Shown here: positions 12,801 to 23,500 of the stretch, one piece after another
Layout of the letters: every line of letters begins with the position of its first letter
Numbering within the stretch: the first letter of the stretch is position 1
Position numbers and translations under genes: made by a program
NCBI RefSeq assembly: GCF_021976095.1
Contig: NW_025813482.1
Location: 1,217,501 to 1,281,500 of the forward strand
Direction of reading: 5' to 3'
Length of the DNA stretch: 64,000 nt
From: Xenia sp. Carnegie-2017
Taxonomy: Eukaryota; Cnidaria; Anthozoa; Malacalcyonacea; Xeniidae
The notes under the pieces: generated by a model
What the model was told of the DNA's origin: nothing
The model's database searches: none
What the model saw: only the letters and a program-made list of their open reading frames with translations

Positions 12801-15800
12801 GCTATTTCAGTCCGCAAACCAAGGTAGTTTATAAATTTAATAAATAAAGTTTTAAAAGTGTTTATGTTAGAAAATAAAAAGTTTTGATATTTTCTATAAT
12901 TGCAATTGTGGTGGTTCAACCAGGTGGCGATACAAAATTTTATTTTATGAGCCCGCGTCTCCAGCTGACTTTGACTACCAAAACCAAGCATGTTTTTGAC
13001 CATGCGGCAAAAAGCGCTAATAATTTATACTAATTTTGTTGACGTTTCCCCTCCAGTTATTATAGAACTCAATGGTGTGAACTAATTTAATCTGCAAAAA
13101 TTTTTGATCAAACCTGGTCTTTTTTATCTTTTTTTTTGTTATAATAGTGCACATTTCTTTAATATTCCATGTAGTTAGCGCTGTATCATCAGTCTAATGT
13201 TTTTTTTTTAATTAGGGTGCAAGATATTGGAAAGATGATTTACACTTTGGTCGGCAGAGACTGCAAGGATGCAATCCGACAATGATACGTTTATGCACAG
13301 AAATTCCTTCAAAGTAAGATGATTACATGAGTCCTATACACATTTCACGCATATGTTAACCATAGACTTGATCAAATACATTCATGTTTGTGTAGCTTCC
13401 AGGTAACAGCAAATATGGTAAAGCCATTTTTGGAATCGCACACTTTGGAAGATGCAATTACTTTGAAGAAACTTTATATCATCGACTATAAAGATATATT
13501 AAATCTAACTTGCATAGAAGAGAAAAAGGTAAATTTACAAGAAATTTTTTTTGCATGAAGTAACCAATAACTTGCGTCAATTGGTAATTTGAGTTTCAGT
13601 TATGGGTATTTGCCTATACACGTGAATATTTTTGCTCTTATCAATCATAGATCGCCAGTCCAATAGCATTATTTTACGTAAATGGTCAAGGAGATCTAAT
13701 TCCAATTGCTATCCAGTTGTTTCAAGAACCAGCAGAAAATAATCCCGTTAGTACTTTAAACTAAGTTTTACTAATTTTATCTTTTAAAGGCCTCCTAACA
13801 CTAAGAAACCTTTCTCAATTAAGGCGTAAACAAGAAGACTAACATAAACATTAAATGGTAGTTTGATTATTATGTTTGCCATTTTTGGCACACGAACAGT
13901 GCATTTCTTTATGATAATTCAAACAAGAGGAGTTTCCCGTGCTCCTCTTTAACCAAAACAGCAACTGATTACCTGCATTTTTGAGAGTATCCATGGAGGC
14001 AAAGTAGCAGAGAAGCTTTTGAATTTTCAGATTGCCGAGTCATGCTATTTTTTATTTAATCATTTCTTTATAATCTTAAAGCAATGATCACTTTGTAAGA
14101 ATCCACAAAGCTCGTAGTTAACTATATGTTTTACCTTCCGCAGGGGTAAATTGACTTTCACATTTGTTGTTGCATAAAGAGGCACAAAACATGTATATTT
14201 TCGTCATGGACGTATTGGGCAAAGGGCAGGGTTAGTCTCCCACATTATTGGGCAAACAAAGGTACTCGGGAAATTCTCGCTGGAAAGTAATGTAAACAGA
14301 TGAGCACTGAAGTTATCCAAGATTGAAAATGTACATAATGCTACACTAAAAATAGTACCCGTTTTGACTATTAATATTTCGCCATAGATAAGTCATGTAA
14401 ATGTACATTTTTGAAGGTTTTTATCCCCAGTGATCCGGAATACACGTGGATGCTAGCAAAAATGTACTTCAATAATGCTGACTGCTCATATCATCAGGCT
14501 TGCACACATTTGGGTGAGCTTTTCGACAAAAGAAATAATTATCTCTTGCAGTAACTTCGCAATGTTGATTTGACTTTATTTCTTATTATTTGTTACGTTT
14601 TAGGTTTCACGCACTTAATCGCAGAAACTGTTTGCATTGGGACACACAGACAACTCTCTCCGTCTCATCCACTATTTCGATTATTGGCACCACATTTTTT
14701 GTATATTTTGGCTATCAATAGGTTTGTATTTCATTTAACCATTCTAAAAAGTAAATATATCATTTACATACGTCGATGGAATGGACACTCATTGACGAAA
14801 AGTATTTTACTGTGAGTCTAATATTTATAGCATCTAACAAGTCTCTAATGTCAATTCACTGTTCTTAGTCTTGCGCTAAACAAGCTTATTTCACCAAATG
14901 GATGGATTGACAACACAATGTCCTGTAAAGCAAGTGGAATATTTGAAATTGTAAAAAAATGGTAAGCATGAGAAAGAACGGTGATTAAAAACCTGTCGTA
15001 TATGTGTTAGTTGGCAACATAAATGAAAGTCCGTCAATGATCCAAAAAGACCGTTAATGATCTAATAAATCATAAATTGTAGATTTTCTAAGGTGAGGAG
15101 GGGGTTAAATAGATAAAAGCGTATATGTCATTTCTATCATTTTGATGTGAGAAAACAAAACACAAAACTAACTCTAAATATAAGAATTCAGGGCTCGATC
15201 GACGACTGACATTTGATGATATCATGTAATGGTTATGTGAGGAAGCATCTATTGAAGACAATGTATTTATTAAGGCTGATTTCCATTCAGTGCAAATTGT
15301 TGCACGATCGACGTTTTGCGATCACTTTCTTTTGACTTGTATGCAGCAGTGTGAAACTGTTCCGGTCAAGAGCTTGCAATTGAAAAGAAAGTGACCGGAA
15401 AAAGTCGATCGCGCGACAGTTTGCACTGAATGGAAATCAGCCTTTAGAGAGATGCATCTAATGTAACCCCTGCGTAATTCAAGGGGGGGGGGAGGGTGGA
15501 GTTTATTAGATACGGGGCATTCATTTGATTGGTGTTGTTGTTTTTTTAATCATTTACGGTAAAAGTATAACAACGTCCCCAAAAAACTGTAAACAAGTAT
15601 TTTTGCAATTTTATGCATCGTTGATGAGTTCAGCTCTATTTAATAACACTTATAGTTGGAAAAATTGGAGACTTAACGTGGATGGTTGGCTACCAAACGA
15701 TATAATAGCAAGAGGAGTAAGTTCGTTATTGGAGAACAACCCATTCATAAATTTTGTTGGGGTTTAACAAAGAAAATTAAAATCTGCGTCAACAGCAAAT

Positions 15801-18719
15801 AAACAAGTTACATAATGTTTGTTGTATGCTTGCAAAAAGCTCTGAAAATTTATGCGTTGATGTCAGTTTTTTCAGTTTTTTGTAGAAATATTAAAGTCGT
15901 TTTTGTCAAATGTGCGTTTATAAGGCATAGTTCTGTGATTTTTGTAAAGGTTGATGACCTAAAAGCGCTTCCTAACTATCCATACAGAGATGACGCTCTG
16001 TTGCTTCATCAAGTTTTATGGGATTACGTACGCGAAGTGTTGCAGGCTCATTATGGTAAGAAACAGTACTAACTGAGCTCTTATTTTATCGAAATGGAAA
16101 CAGAATCACAACAAAGATGCCAATATCAGTTTACCCAAAATGTCAAACGTAATTTCTTATGAGAAACACACAAGTAATCAGTTTATTAGTACAATTCCCT
16201 AATCTATATTACATTTAACACTTTAAAATGCTATTATTAATGGCTGAATAACGATTCGTTACAGACACACCTCAAAAGCTAGCAAAAGATTGGGAATTAC
16301 AAGAGTGGGGAAAAATGTTGACAGATGAGAGCGAGGGCCTTGGTTTAAAGGCAAGTTTGATAAATCAATTATTTAAATGAGTTATTGTATTTATACTCAA
16401 TCGAGCAAATTAAACCCTCACCGATTAAACACTGCAACGGAAACTCAGAAAATTCCAAGAGCGCTACTCCTGAATAAGTACAGCCCAAGATTGTTAAATC
16501 AACCTTGGAAATTAATTCTTTTATGCTATATTGCTTTTTAGTTTTAATTGGGTGAATTTTTTAGGCTCTTATTTAGCTAATTCTGTCCTTGGATAACGAT
16601 ATAAATTCTACTGGCAAAGTATTGCTTGCTTTTTGACAAGTTCTGGGTGATTTTTGATGCTTTTTGTAACACTTAAAAACTTTCTATCCTTATTCTTTAA
16701 CAGGGAGACTTGAATAGACAGTACATTTAAAACATGTTATGATATTCTCAAAATTATTTGTTAGAATTTAAAAGGACACTGTATCTAAAGTTCTGAGAAT
16801 TTAGAGAATACCATGACACTCACTTTAGTGAATAGGGTAGATTACGTTTACAATGAATCCCATGAAACTATGAAATTTACTCTCCCTTTGTTGAATAGAA
16901 TAAAAAACTCATTTATTATGGCTTAGAAAAAGCACTGATTTATGTAGAAAAAAACATGCTCTTTTCACAAAATAAGAAGAGCGTAACTTCACAGGAGATG
17001 GTCTAACTTCAATAAAAGTGATTCCTAAACTACACATGTCAAACTGTAATTAGCAACACCAAAAATAATTATGGAATTTATGAACTTGAGAAAAACATGA
17101 AAGTGCTTGTATATATGCGTGTGGTTTTTTTCTGAAGGGTGTTCCAGGCAATGGTGATTTCGCAAATCTCGAAGATCTTATCCAGACAGTGACATCAGTG
17201 ATATTTATTTGCAGCGTTGGACATGCTGCATCAAACTTCCCCCAATATGATGAATATGCCTTTCCCTTAAATTACCCCCCGATTCTTCGTGGAAATCCTC
17301 CAACTGACAAGGTACATGCGCATGCGCGTCCACAGTTTTTTCTTTAGTGCACCCTTCACATCATTCTCCGGTATTTTATACAACATATATAATATATAAA
17401 ACACTGTTGTTCTTTAAAAAAGTGTGCAAACTGGAGAAGTAATTCCTAACACGTTATGACAGTCATTCGGTCAAAATAAACATTCCAATTTTATTAAATA
17501 CCTTAAATCAGAGCCCATTACGCAAAGCACGCCTAAAAAGTAAAAACGAAGCATGTGCATTGATTGATAGACAAAAAAGCAAAAACAGAGCGTTTCCTAG
17601 AGAGCAATCTAAGCAGGATAGCAATCTGAGTGTGTGGTCTGTGAACAAATGAAAATGGCTGAGACAACTGAACTGTTTCTTCTCTACCAGATGGAGTTGT
17701 GTGAGAAAGATATTATTGCCCAGCTACCCACAAAAGATACAACATTTAGCATTATGGTTGTCACGAAGATACTTAGCGATCGTGGTACAAACTCTCTTGG
17801 TAATTTTGAAGTTCAGTATATGCACGATCATTCTGGCGTAAAAGCTGTTCAACGGTAAGAACAAAAAAATGCATAGTTAAGGTTACTAAGCTAAAAAAAG
17901 CTCCGTCTCTGAATATTTTTCGTACGTTTCCAAAACACCCGGTTGCGTATGATTTTAAAATTATTATGAAATAATTAAGCGGTTAAAACCTGTTTTTATG
18001 TGTAGCACTTCAATTAATTTTTGATAATGCTGCATACTCGTTTGTTTGAACTTTGCAGTATTAACTATTTTATAGGATACGTGATTTCGGACCATAACTC
18101 TTGTTGAAAAATCACTTTTTCATAAATTATTTCGCTTGAAGATACCTGCATGAACTTCTCAACTAAAAATTATTCCTCCTCAGGCGCTAAATGGCTAAGT
18201 TATAAAAATAAATGTGTTCTGAAAATTAAGACTGCACGTACAAAGGCCTGACTTTCATCCCAAACAACCTTCTTTTTGGGTAGGGTGGGGGGAGTAACCT
18301 CAATCTGCATCATCAAAAAAAATGTAAATATACTTTAATAAGTAGATTAGCAATAGTTCGCACCACAATTTCTATAAGGTTATAATAAACCAGACAAAAT
18401 CTTAACTTTGAGTTCGGTAGACATTGGTTAGTTTTAAGTTCAACGGTAACTCACACTGTGTAACTCAATGCACAATTTAACAGTAAACCTAAACGTTTAA
18501 ACATCTATACTTCGTCAAAAATAATATATCTAGCTATTATAACAGACTGAAAAAGTGAGTGATGATTGTGAAACTGATATCAAAATAACAACTGATAATC
18601 TTCCCTAGGCTTAGACAACGTTTAATAGACTTGGGAAAAATTATCGATGAAAGAAACAAGCAACGGAATTTTACCCTTATTTACATCCACTGGAAGTACC
18701 AAACTCAATCAGTATTTGA
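6831..18719 (+). CDS. Animal arachidonate lipoxygenase (5-LOX-like, PLAT + catalytic domain)
   Basis: Lipoxygenases insert O2 into polyunsaturated fatty acids. Exons: 6831-6885, 7650-8086, 9333-9377, 10037-10162, 13216-13313, 13396-13528, 13651-13746, 14417-14513, 14604-14721, 14869-14961, 15656-15716, 15950-16055, 16265-16350, 17138-17311, 17691-17854 and 18609-18719; phases all join, giving about 666 residues (human ALOX5 has 674). PLAT domain roughly residues 12-120 ([13 protein letters not shown]), catalytic domain after it. Non-haem iron ligands are visible: His361 and His366 (ACTHLGFTHL), His546 and Asn550 (GHAASN). The expected C-terminus EVPNSISI, whose last Ile is the fifth ligand, is encoded at the end but in another frame from IIDERNKQR; one missing base in the T run at 18668-18671 would explain it. 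Without that base the frame runs to 18774. Start chosen because MGNACT opens the exon spliced to PLAT. Confidence 0.92.
8370..8560. repeat. Diverged MITE-family copy in lipoxygenase intron 2
   Basis: The core CTCGAGAGCAGTTTATCGGAA ... AACTCTCACAAACTTCCTCGAG is a diverged relative of the elements at 4690-4848 and 5228-5425. It lies wholly in the intron. The ends are not clear. Confidence 0.35.
10670..13085. mobile_element. Non-autonomous TIR element filling lipoxygenase intron 4
   Basis: The left arm (10670-10770, containing ACCATTGAGCTCTATAAGAC, CTGGAGGGG and GGTCAAAAACATG) is an imperfect inverted copy of the right arm (about 12960-13085, which on the other strand reads ACCATTGAGTTCTATAATAA, CTGGAGGGG, GGTCAAAAACATG). 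The arms are about 110 bases long. The 2.2 kb between them is AT-rich with no recognisable transposase. It accounts for most of the unusually long intron 4. The superfamily is unknown. Confidence 0.5.
15272..15446. mobile_element. Short MITE with near-perfect terminal inverted repeats in lipoxygenase intron 10
   Basis: The ends AAGGCTGATTTCCATTCAGT and ACTGAATGGAAATCAGCCTT are perfect inverted copies over at least 20 bases, extending to GCAAA/TTTGC. The interior (GCACGATCGACGTTTTGCGATC ... GTCGATCGCGCGACAG) also pairs, so the whole 175 bases could fold into one hairpin. It has no coding capacity. Confidence 0.75.
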
Positions 18720-18774
18720 AACTGACTTTTCCAAAAGAAACACCAATATAACACTAAACAATTGTTATTTATAA

Positions 18775-19194
18775 ATATGTATATCTGGCTTCAAAATTGA
18801 AGGGTTATGGTTTGCTCAGGTAAAATATTTCATTGTAATTTGAATGTGTGAGCTTGTTTCATGCTTCAGAGAGAAAAGTATGTCAATGGGTTTAGTGTAC
18901 AATTTGTCTTAGTCTATTTAGAAAATGTAATTGTATAAACCTAATATTCCAATAATCCACAGTGATAGGGTGATCTTGGAAATTATATGTAACTCCTTTC
19001 ATATACTATGCAAAGTATATTTACCACAAAATATGTAAAGTTACCTTGCTTTTCTTATATAGCAGGGTAAAATAAAAAATACATTAAATATATGCTTATC
19101 TTATAATACAAAACTTTAAAACAGTTGTTTAAAATAGTGTTCAAAAATGTGCAAAATCAAGGGATTGCTGTTGGTCATTTTGAATGATAAATAA
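18775..19194. other. Lipoxygenase 3' UTR / intergenic
   Basis: AT-rich sequence between the lipoxygenase end and the minus-strand exonuclease copy. It contains ATAAATATG near the end of the frame and AATAAAAAATAC at about 19069, either of which could serve polyadenylation. Nothing else was recognised. Confidence 0.4.
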
Positions 19195-20124
19195 TTATAA
19201 ACTCTCATTGATTAAGTGAGGAGTACCAGTGCAACGTCTGCGATGTTTCTTACTTATGTCAGACACAAACATCATTCCACAATCTGGACACTGACTATGA
19301 TTAGACTTGGTCATGTGTTCTTTAATATTTCCTCCCCTTACATTTTTACCACAAACCTTACAATACACAATAGAAATGTCTTTTGGCAAGGGATCAATCA
19401 AGCCATCTACTTCTGATTGCCCATTCACTGGATCGACTTTTGCATGTGGTAATACAGCATAACACCAATCCAGGCATCCATTGCCGCATAACATATCTGA
19501 TGCTTGCTCAGAGGAATGAACTCCCAATTGCTTAATTGAATCCTTTTTTGTTTTATTATTTCAATACCCAATAGCTTTAATGCTAAAGCCTTTAGCCCCC
19601 CACCACTTTGACTATTGTGTCCAGACTTCAAAGCCAAATGTGCTAAATCTAATGCACCTTTGCATTGTAAACCAGAATCTTAATAGCTTTGCAACATCAG
19701 AATGAATACCACAACCAACTTTGATAATACTGTCATCAGTAAGAACTTCCACTAAATGTTTTGGAATTGTATGAATATGAAATAGATGAAGTACAAGGGT
19801 ATCTGTCTTGGTGGACAACTGCATTACAGCAACTTTGTTTTTCTCTACCACCAAGTTTCTTGGCAATAAATTGTGGCTTCCATTCAACATCAAAGCCTAA
19901 AACCTTGGTATCATTTGCAGCAACGTTATTTACCAACCATGCCTTGACTTCTTCAGGATCATTGGTATATGTAACATGTACTCCTTTGGCTTCATCCGGG
20001 GCATCTTTTCCTGCACATCGAACGTTAACGTATGTGATCTTGAATATTTTGATATTGCTGGGAGTCTGTGAAGTTTTCTTGTTAAAGTTACGACTTTAAC
20101 ATTTGAAATTCGTCTATTAAACAT
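19195..20124 (-). pseudogene. Intronless, frame-disrupted DEDDy 3'-5' exonuclease (WRN-exonuclease type) with C-terminal zinc fingers
   Basis: Read on the minus strand, successive frames give a WRN-like exonuclease: GVHVTYTNDPEEVKAW, FDVEWKPQF (motif ExoI, D-x-E), KVAVMQLSTKTDTLVL, VGCGIHSDVAKL (ExoII), ALDLAHLALKSGH, GLKALALKLLGI, YAAMDAW (ExoIII, Tyr and Asp), then a C-terminal pair of zinc-binding clusters (YCKVCGKNVRGG, CPDCGMMF, HRRRC). No intron is visible in about 900 bases. Three to four frame shifts separate these blocks: near 20085, near 19840 (an A run), near 19685, and near 19440 (an A run). A processed pseudogene is the simplest reading. Because other genes here have homopolymer indels, an intact intronless gene spoiled by sequence errors remains possible. 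All catalytic motifs are preserved. Confidence 0.7.
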
Positions 20125-20559
20125 GCGTCAAAGATCAGACCTGCAAAATACCAAAATTTAGACCTGTGAGATGTGAGTGAAGTTACAAGTCTGTTTGTAG
20201 TCCAGCTTGAGTGAAATTGAAAAGACCTTCCAAAATTATGAAAAGTTGCAACAATTCAGCTTACCAAAAACATCAAGAACTTTTTTTAACTTTTTCTATA
20301 CTACAGATTTCGAATTTTGTAGTTCTACCTACAGTTACATAAATAAACAAACAAATGAGCAAGCCAAAGTGGAGGCGCCATTGTGTTCCAAGAAACGATG
20401 AATTTTTACAGCTCACCATTTCAGTTTGTGACCAGAGGTTTGACAAAGATGTTTATTGTACGTGGTGTAAGTACCATTTTTGTGCAACGCTTATCGCCAT
20501 CTTGTTTTGTAGGCTGTTTCCAAATTATCGTTTTCTTAGAGAATATCGCCTTTAGAAAA

Positions 20560-23500
20560 ATGGCTGAAAGATATAGCTTTAGCTTAACCACATTCAGGTA
20601 AATTTTGCTACATTTTTTTGTGCCCAGTAGTCGTCTTATTTGCAAAAGGAGCTTTATCTCCTTTTAGCAAAAGGAGCTCGATTTGTTTTCTCAATTCAAG
20701 TTTTTGGTTCTGATGTTGATATATGTACTAAAAATAACATCCTACTTCATGACAAATAATTTTAATGGTCCTTACAATTTAGTCCATCAGGCAAATTGGT
20801 TCAGATTGAGTATGCATTAGCTGCTGTAGCTTCTGGTGGATCTTCTGTTGGCATTAAAGGTATTCATATACGTGTACAATACCTAGCTCTTCTTGAATCT
20901 TGATATTTCATAGTGACTCAATCCACATGGATAAATAATTGGACCTGACAACATAATATAGGTGGAAAAATTCTTTAAAATGATTACATATAACTGAAAA
21001 ATCCTGTAAATTTCATGGTATTATGTGAGACTTGTGTAATTGTAACAATTGACATTTTTTGCCATCTGAATGCTGTAGTGAATTTCTAAATTTTCTTATT
21101 GATCAGATATACAAAAACTAATTAACCATAAACATGAAATCCATGTTGAACAATTTTGTATGGAATAAATCATTATAAATCTTGGGCCACAAGGCTAAAG
21201 TGGACCTCTATCTTAAACCGCTCATTCAATCTTGGGATATGCACTGAAAGTCCACTGTGAAAGTCTGGTGCTAATTATTGTTTTATTATGTATCATTATG
21301 TTGCAGTAAATTGCCAAATAATAATCTGAGTCATTTTTGGTAGGTATTGCAACTTGTTTGTTTGAATAGGCAGGACAAGATACATGTTGCTCACTCTGAT
21401 CAAATTTTGTTGATTTAATGCATTTATGTAATGTGTATGAGACATTTTGACATTTTATGAAAATGTTTATTTCAGCTACAAATGGGTTGTGGCTGCTGAA
21501 AAGAAACAAAAATCAATTCTTTATGATGATTCCACCATTCACAAGGTTTGGATGAAGTAGATCTAATATTTATAATGATTATGTCTTATTTTTATTTTAT
21601 TTTATAATTTTTCAAACACGATAATTAAGTATGTTGGAGCTTGACAGCATGACCTTTGTTATGAAAATGCAATGAATCTTTTCCCTGAAGTGCATCACTG
21701 TAGTGCTTGCAAAGGAAGATGTTTAATACGCATGTTGCTAGATTTTGGAACTAAGTTGGATTTGTGCTATCTAACGTATCTAACACAATGATCTCTCATT
21801 GTGTTTGTTTTGAGGAGTGTCAGTTTTTTATTTTGGTTGTAAAATGCAACTATTTATGGTCTTTTAGGTTGAAATGATCACAAAAAATGCTGGTTTAGTT
21901 TATAGTGGAATGGGTCCAGACTGCAGGTTTTTGTGTATTTATTTCATATCATTATGCTCCACCACCATTATAGCTTCAAAATTAATGTGGTGTTGAGCTG
22001 AAAATATAACAAATAATTATTAGCGAGTTGACATATGTAAATATGTTAGAAATTTCATGTGGGGTAGAGATAATATCAATGATAATGCAACAAAAACTAT
22101 CTGTCTTTGAAAAACAATTTTATCAGTAAAACACTTTTCAAATTTATATGCTTAGAACTTATTCAAATAATTGATTTTCCTCACACCTTCCTCAAATATT
22201 TAATTCTTCATGATGTCACCACTCTAGTATAATTATTGACACAATTAGCTTGTTATAATTGTTTTATATTTTTTATAAATTATGGCTGTCAAATACCTAT
22301 ACACTGTAGGCTTTATTTTAAATTCAAAGCATTTTGCTCATTTAAATTAAGACAAAGCTAAAAAAGTATAATTCCTACTAATTTAAATAACTTGGTTGAA
22401 TGTCATGATTAATGATACTTACCTGTAACCACATTTTGTTAAATACTATTGTTTTTATTTGTACGTAACTAAGTGTTGAACTACCTCTCATTAAACTATC
22501 ATTCTTTCTGCCAGAGTGAACATAGATATAATTTCCGGCCTTCTTGGAGTTGTACAGTTTCTGAACTCAGACAATCTTTACTCATTTTTAAGGTTATTGG
22601 TGCGACGTGCAAGAAAAATTGCCCAACAATATTTCTTAGTTTATCGTGAACCAATTCCAACGTCACAACTGGTTCATAGAATTGCTTCAGTGATGCAGGA
22701 ATATACGCAATCAGGGTAGGTGATATGATATCGTAAACCTTACTAAATCTTAGTAGCAATGTTTCCGTTGAGGAGTTGATTGGATTCACTATGAGCCAAT
22801 GTGAATTGCGTCGAAAATACGTATGTAAATGTTGGTGTGTTTTGATTTGAGTTCAATGATCCCTCAGAAATCTGTTTTGAAGTTGGCTAGTCTATAGAGC
22901 CTCGTTCATCTTCGTTATAAATTCTTACTATGACGACACATGCTGCCTTTTCAATTTTTTTCTTTATAATCAATTTTCATGATTTTCCCCCCAACGAATC
23001 TCTTTTTTATTAATCAAATTTTTTCTGTCTTACGGACGTTATATATACGTGCATATTTGTATGCAAATGATAAAGGGTTGTAGGGTTGAAACATTCCGCG
23101 ATTCTTCCAGTATCCATAAAAGCAAAATGAATTTGTAAATTAATATTGACTTTATGTAAATGTTATATTTCAGTGGTGTACGACCCTTTGGTGTATCGTT
23201 GTTGATAGCTGGCTGGGATGAAGACAGACCTTATCTGTTTCAGTGTGATCCTTCGGTTGGTTTAATTATTTCATATTATTCAGTAGCAGTTTCAGGGAAT
23301 TTCTGCTGCTCATTTGAACGTAAATTACAGTACCGCTCGCGTATTTCTTAACATACGATACGCGTATCATACGAAAAACATACGCGTATGATACGAGAAC
23401 GATACGCGTATGATACGAGAACGATACGCGTATGATACGAGAATGATACGCGTATGATACGAGAATGATACGCGTATGATACGAGAACGATACGCGTATG

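Noticed and set aside
22515-22592. Earlier acceptor for PSMA2 exon 5
   Set aside because: It would add a non-family segment. The acceptor at 22591-22592 gives the conserved [13 protein letters not shown] directly.
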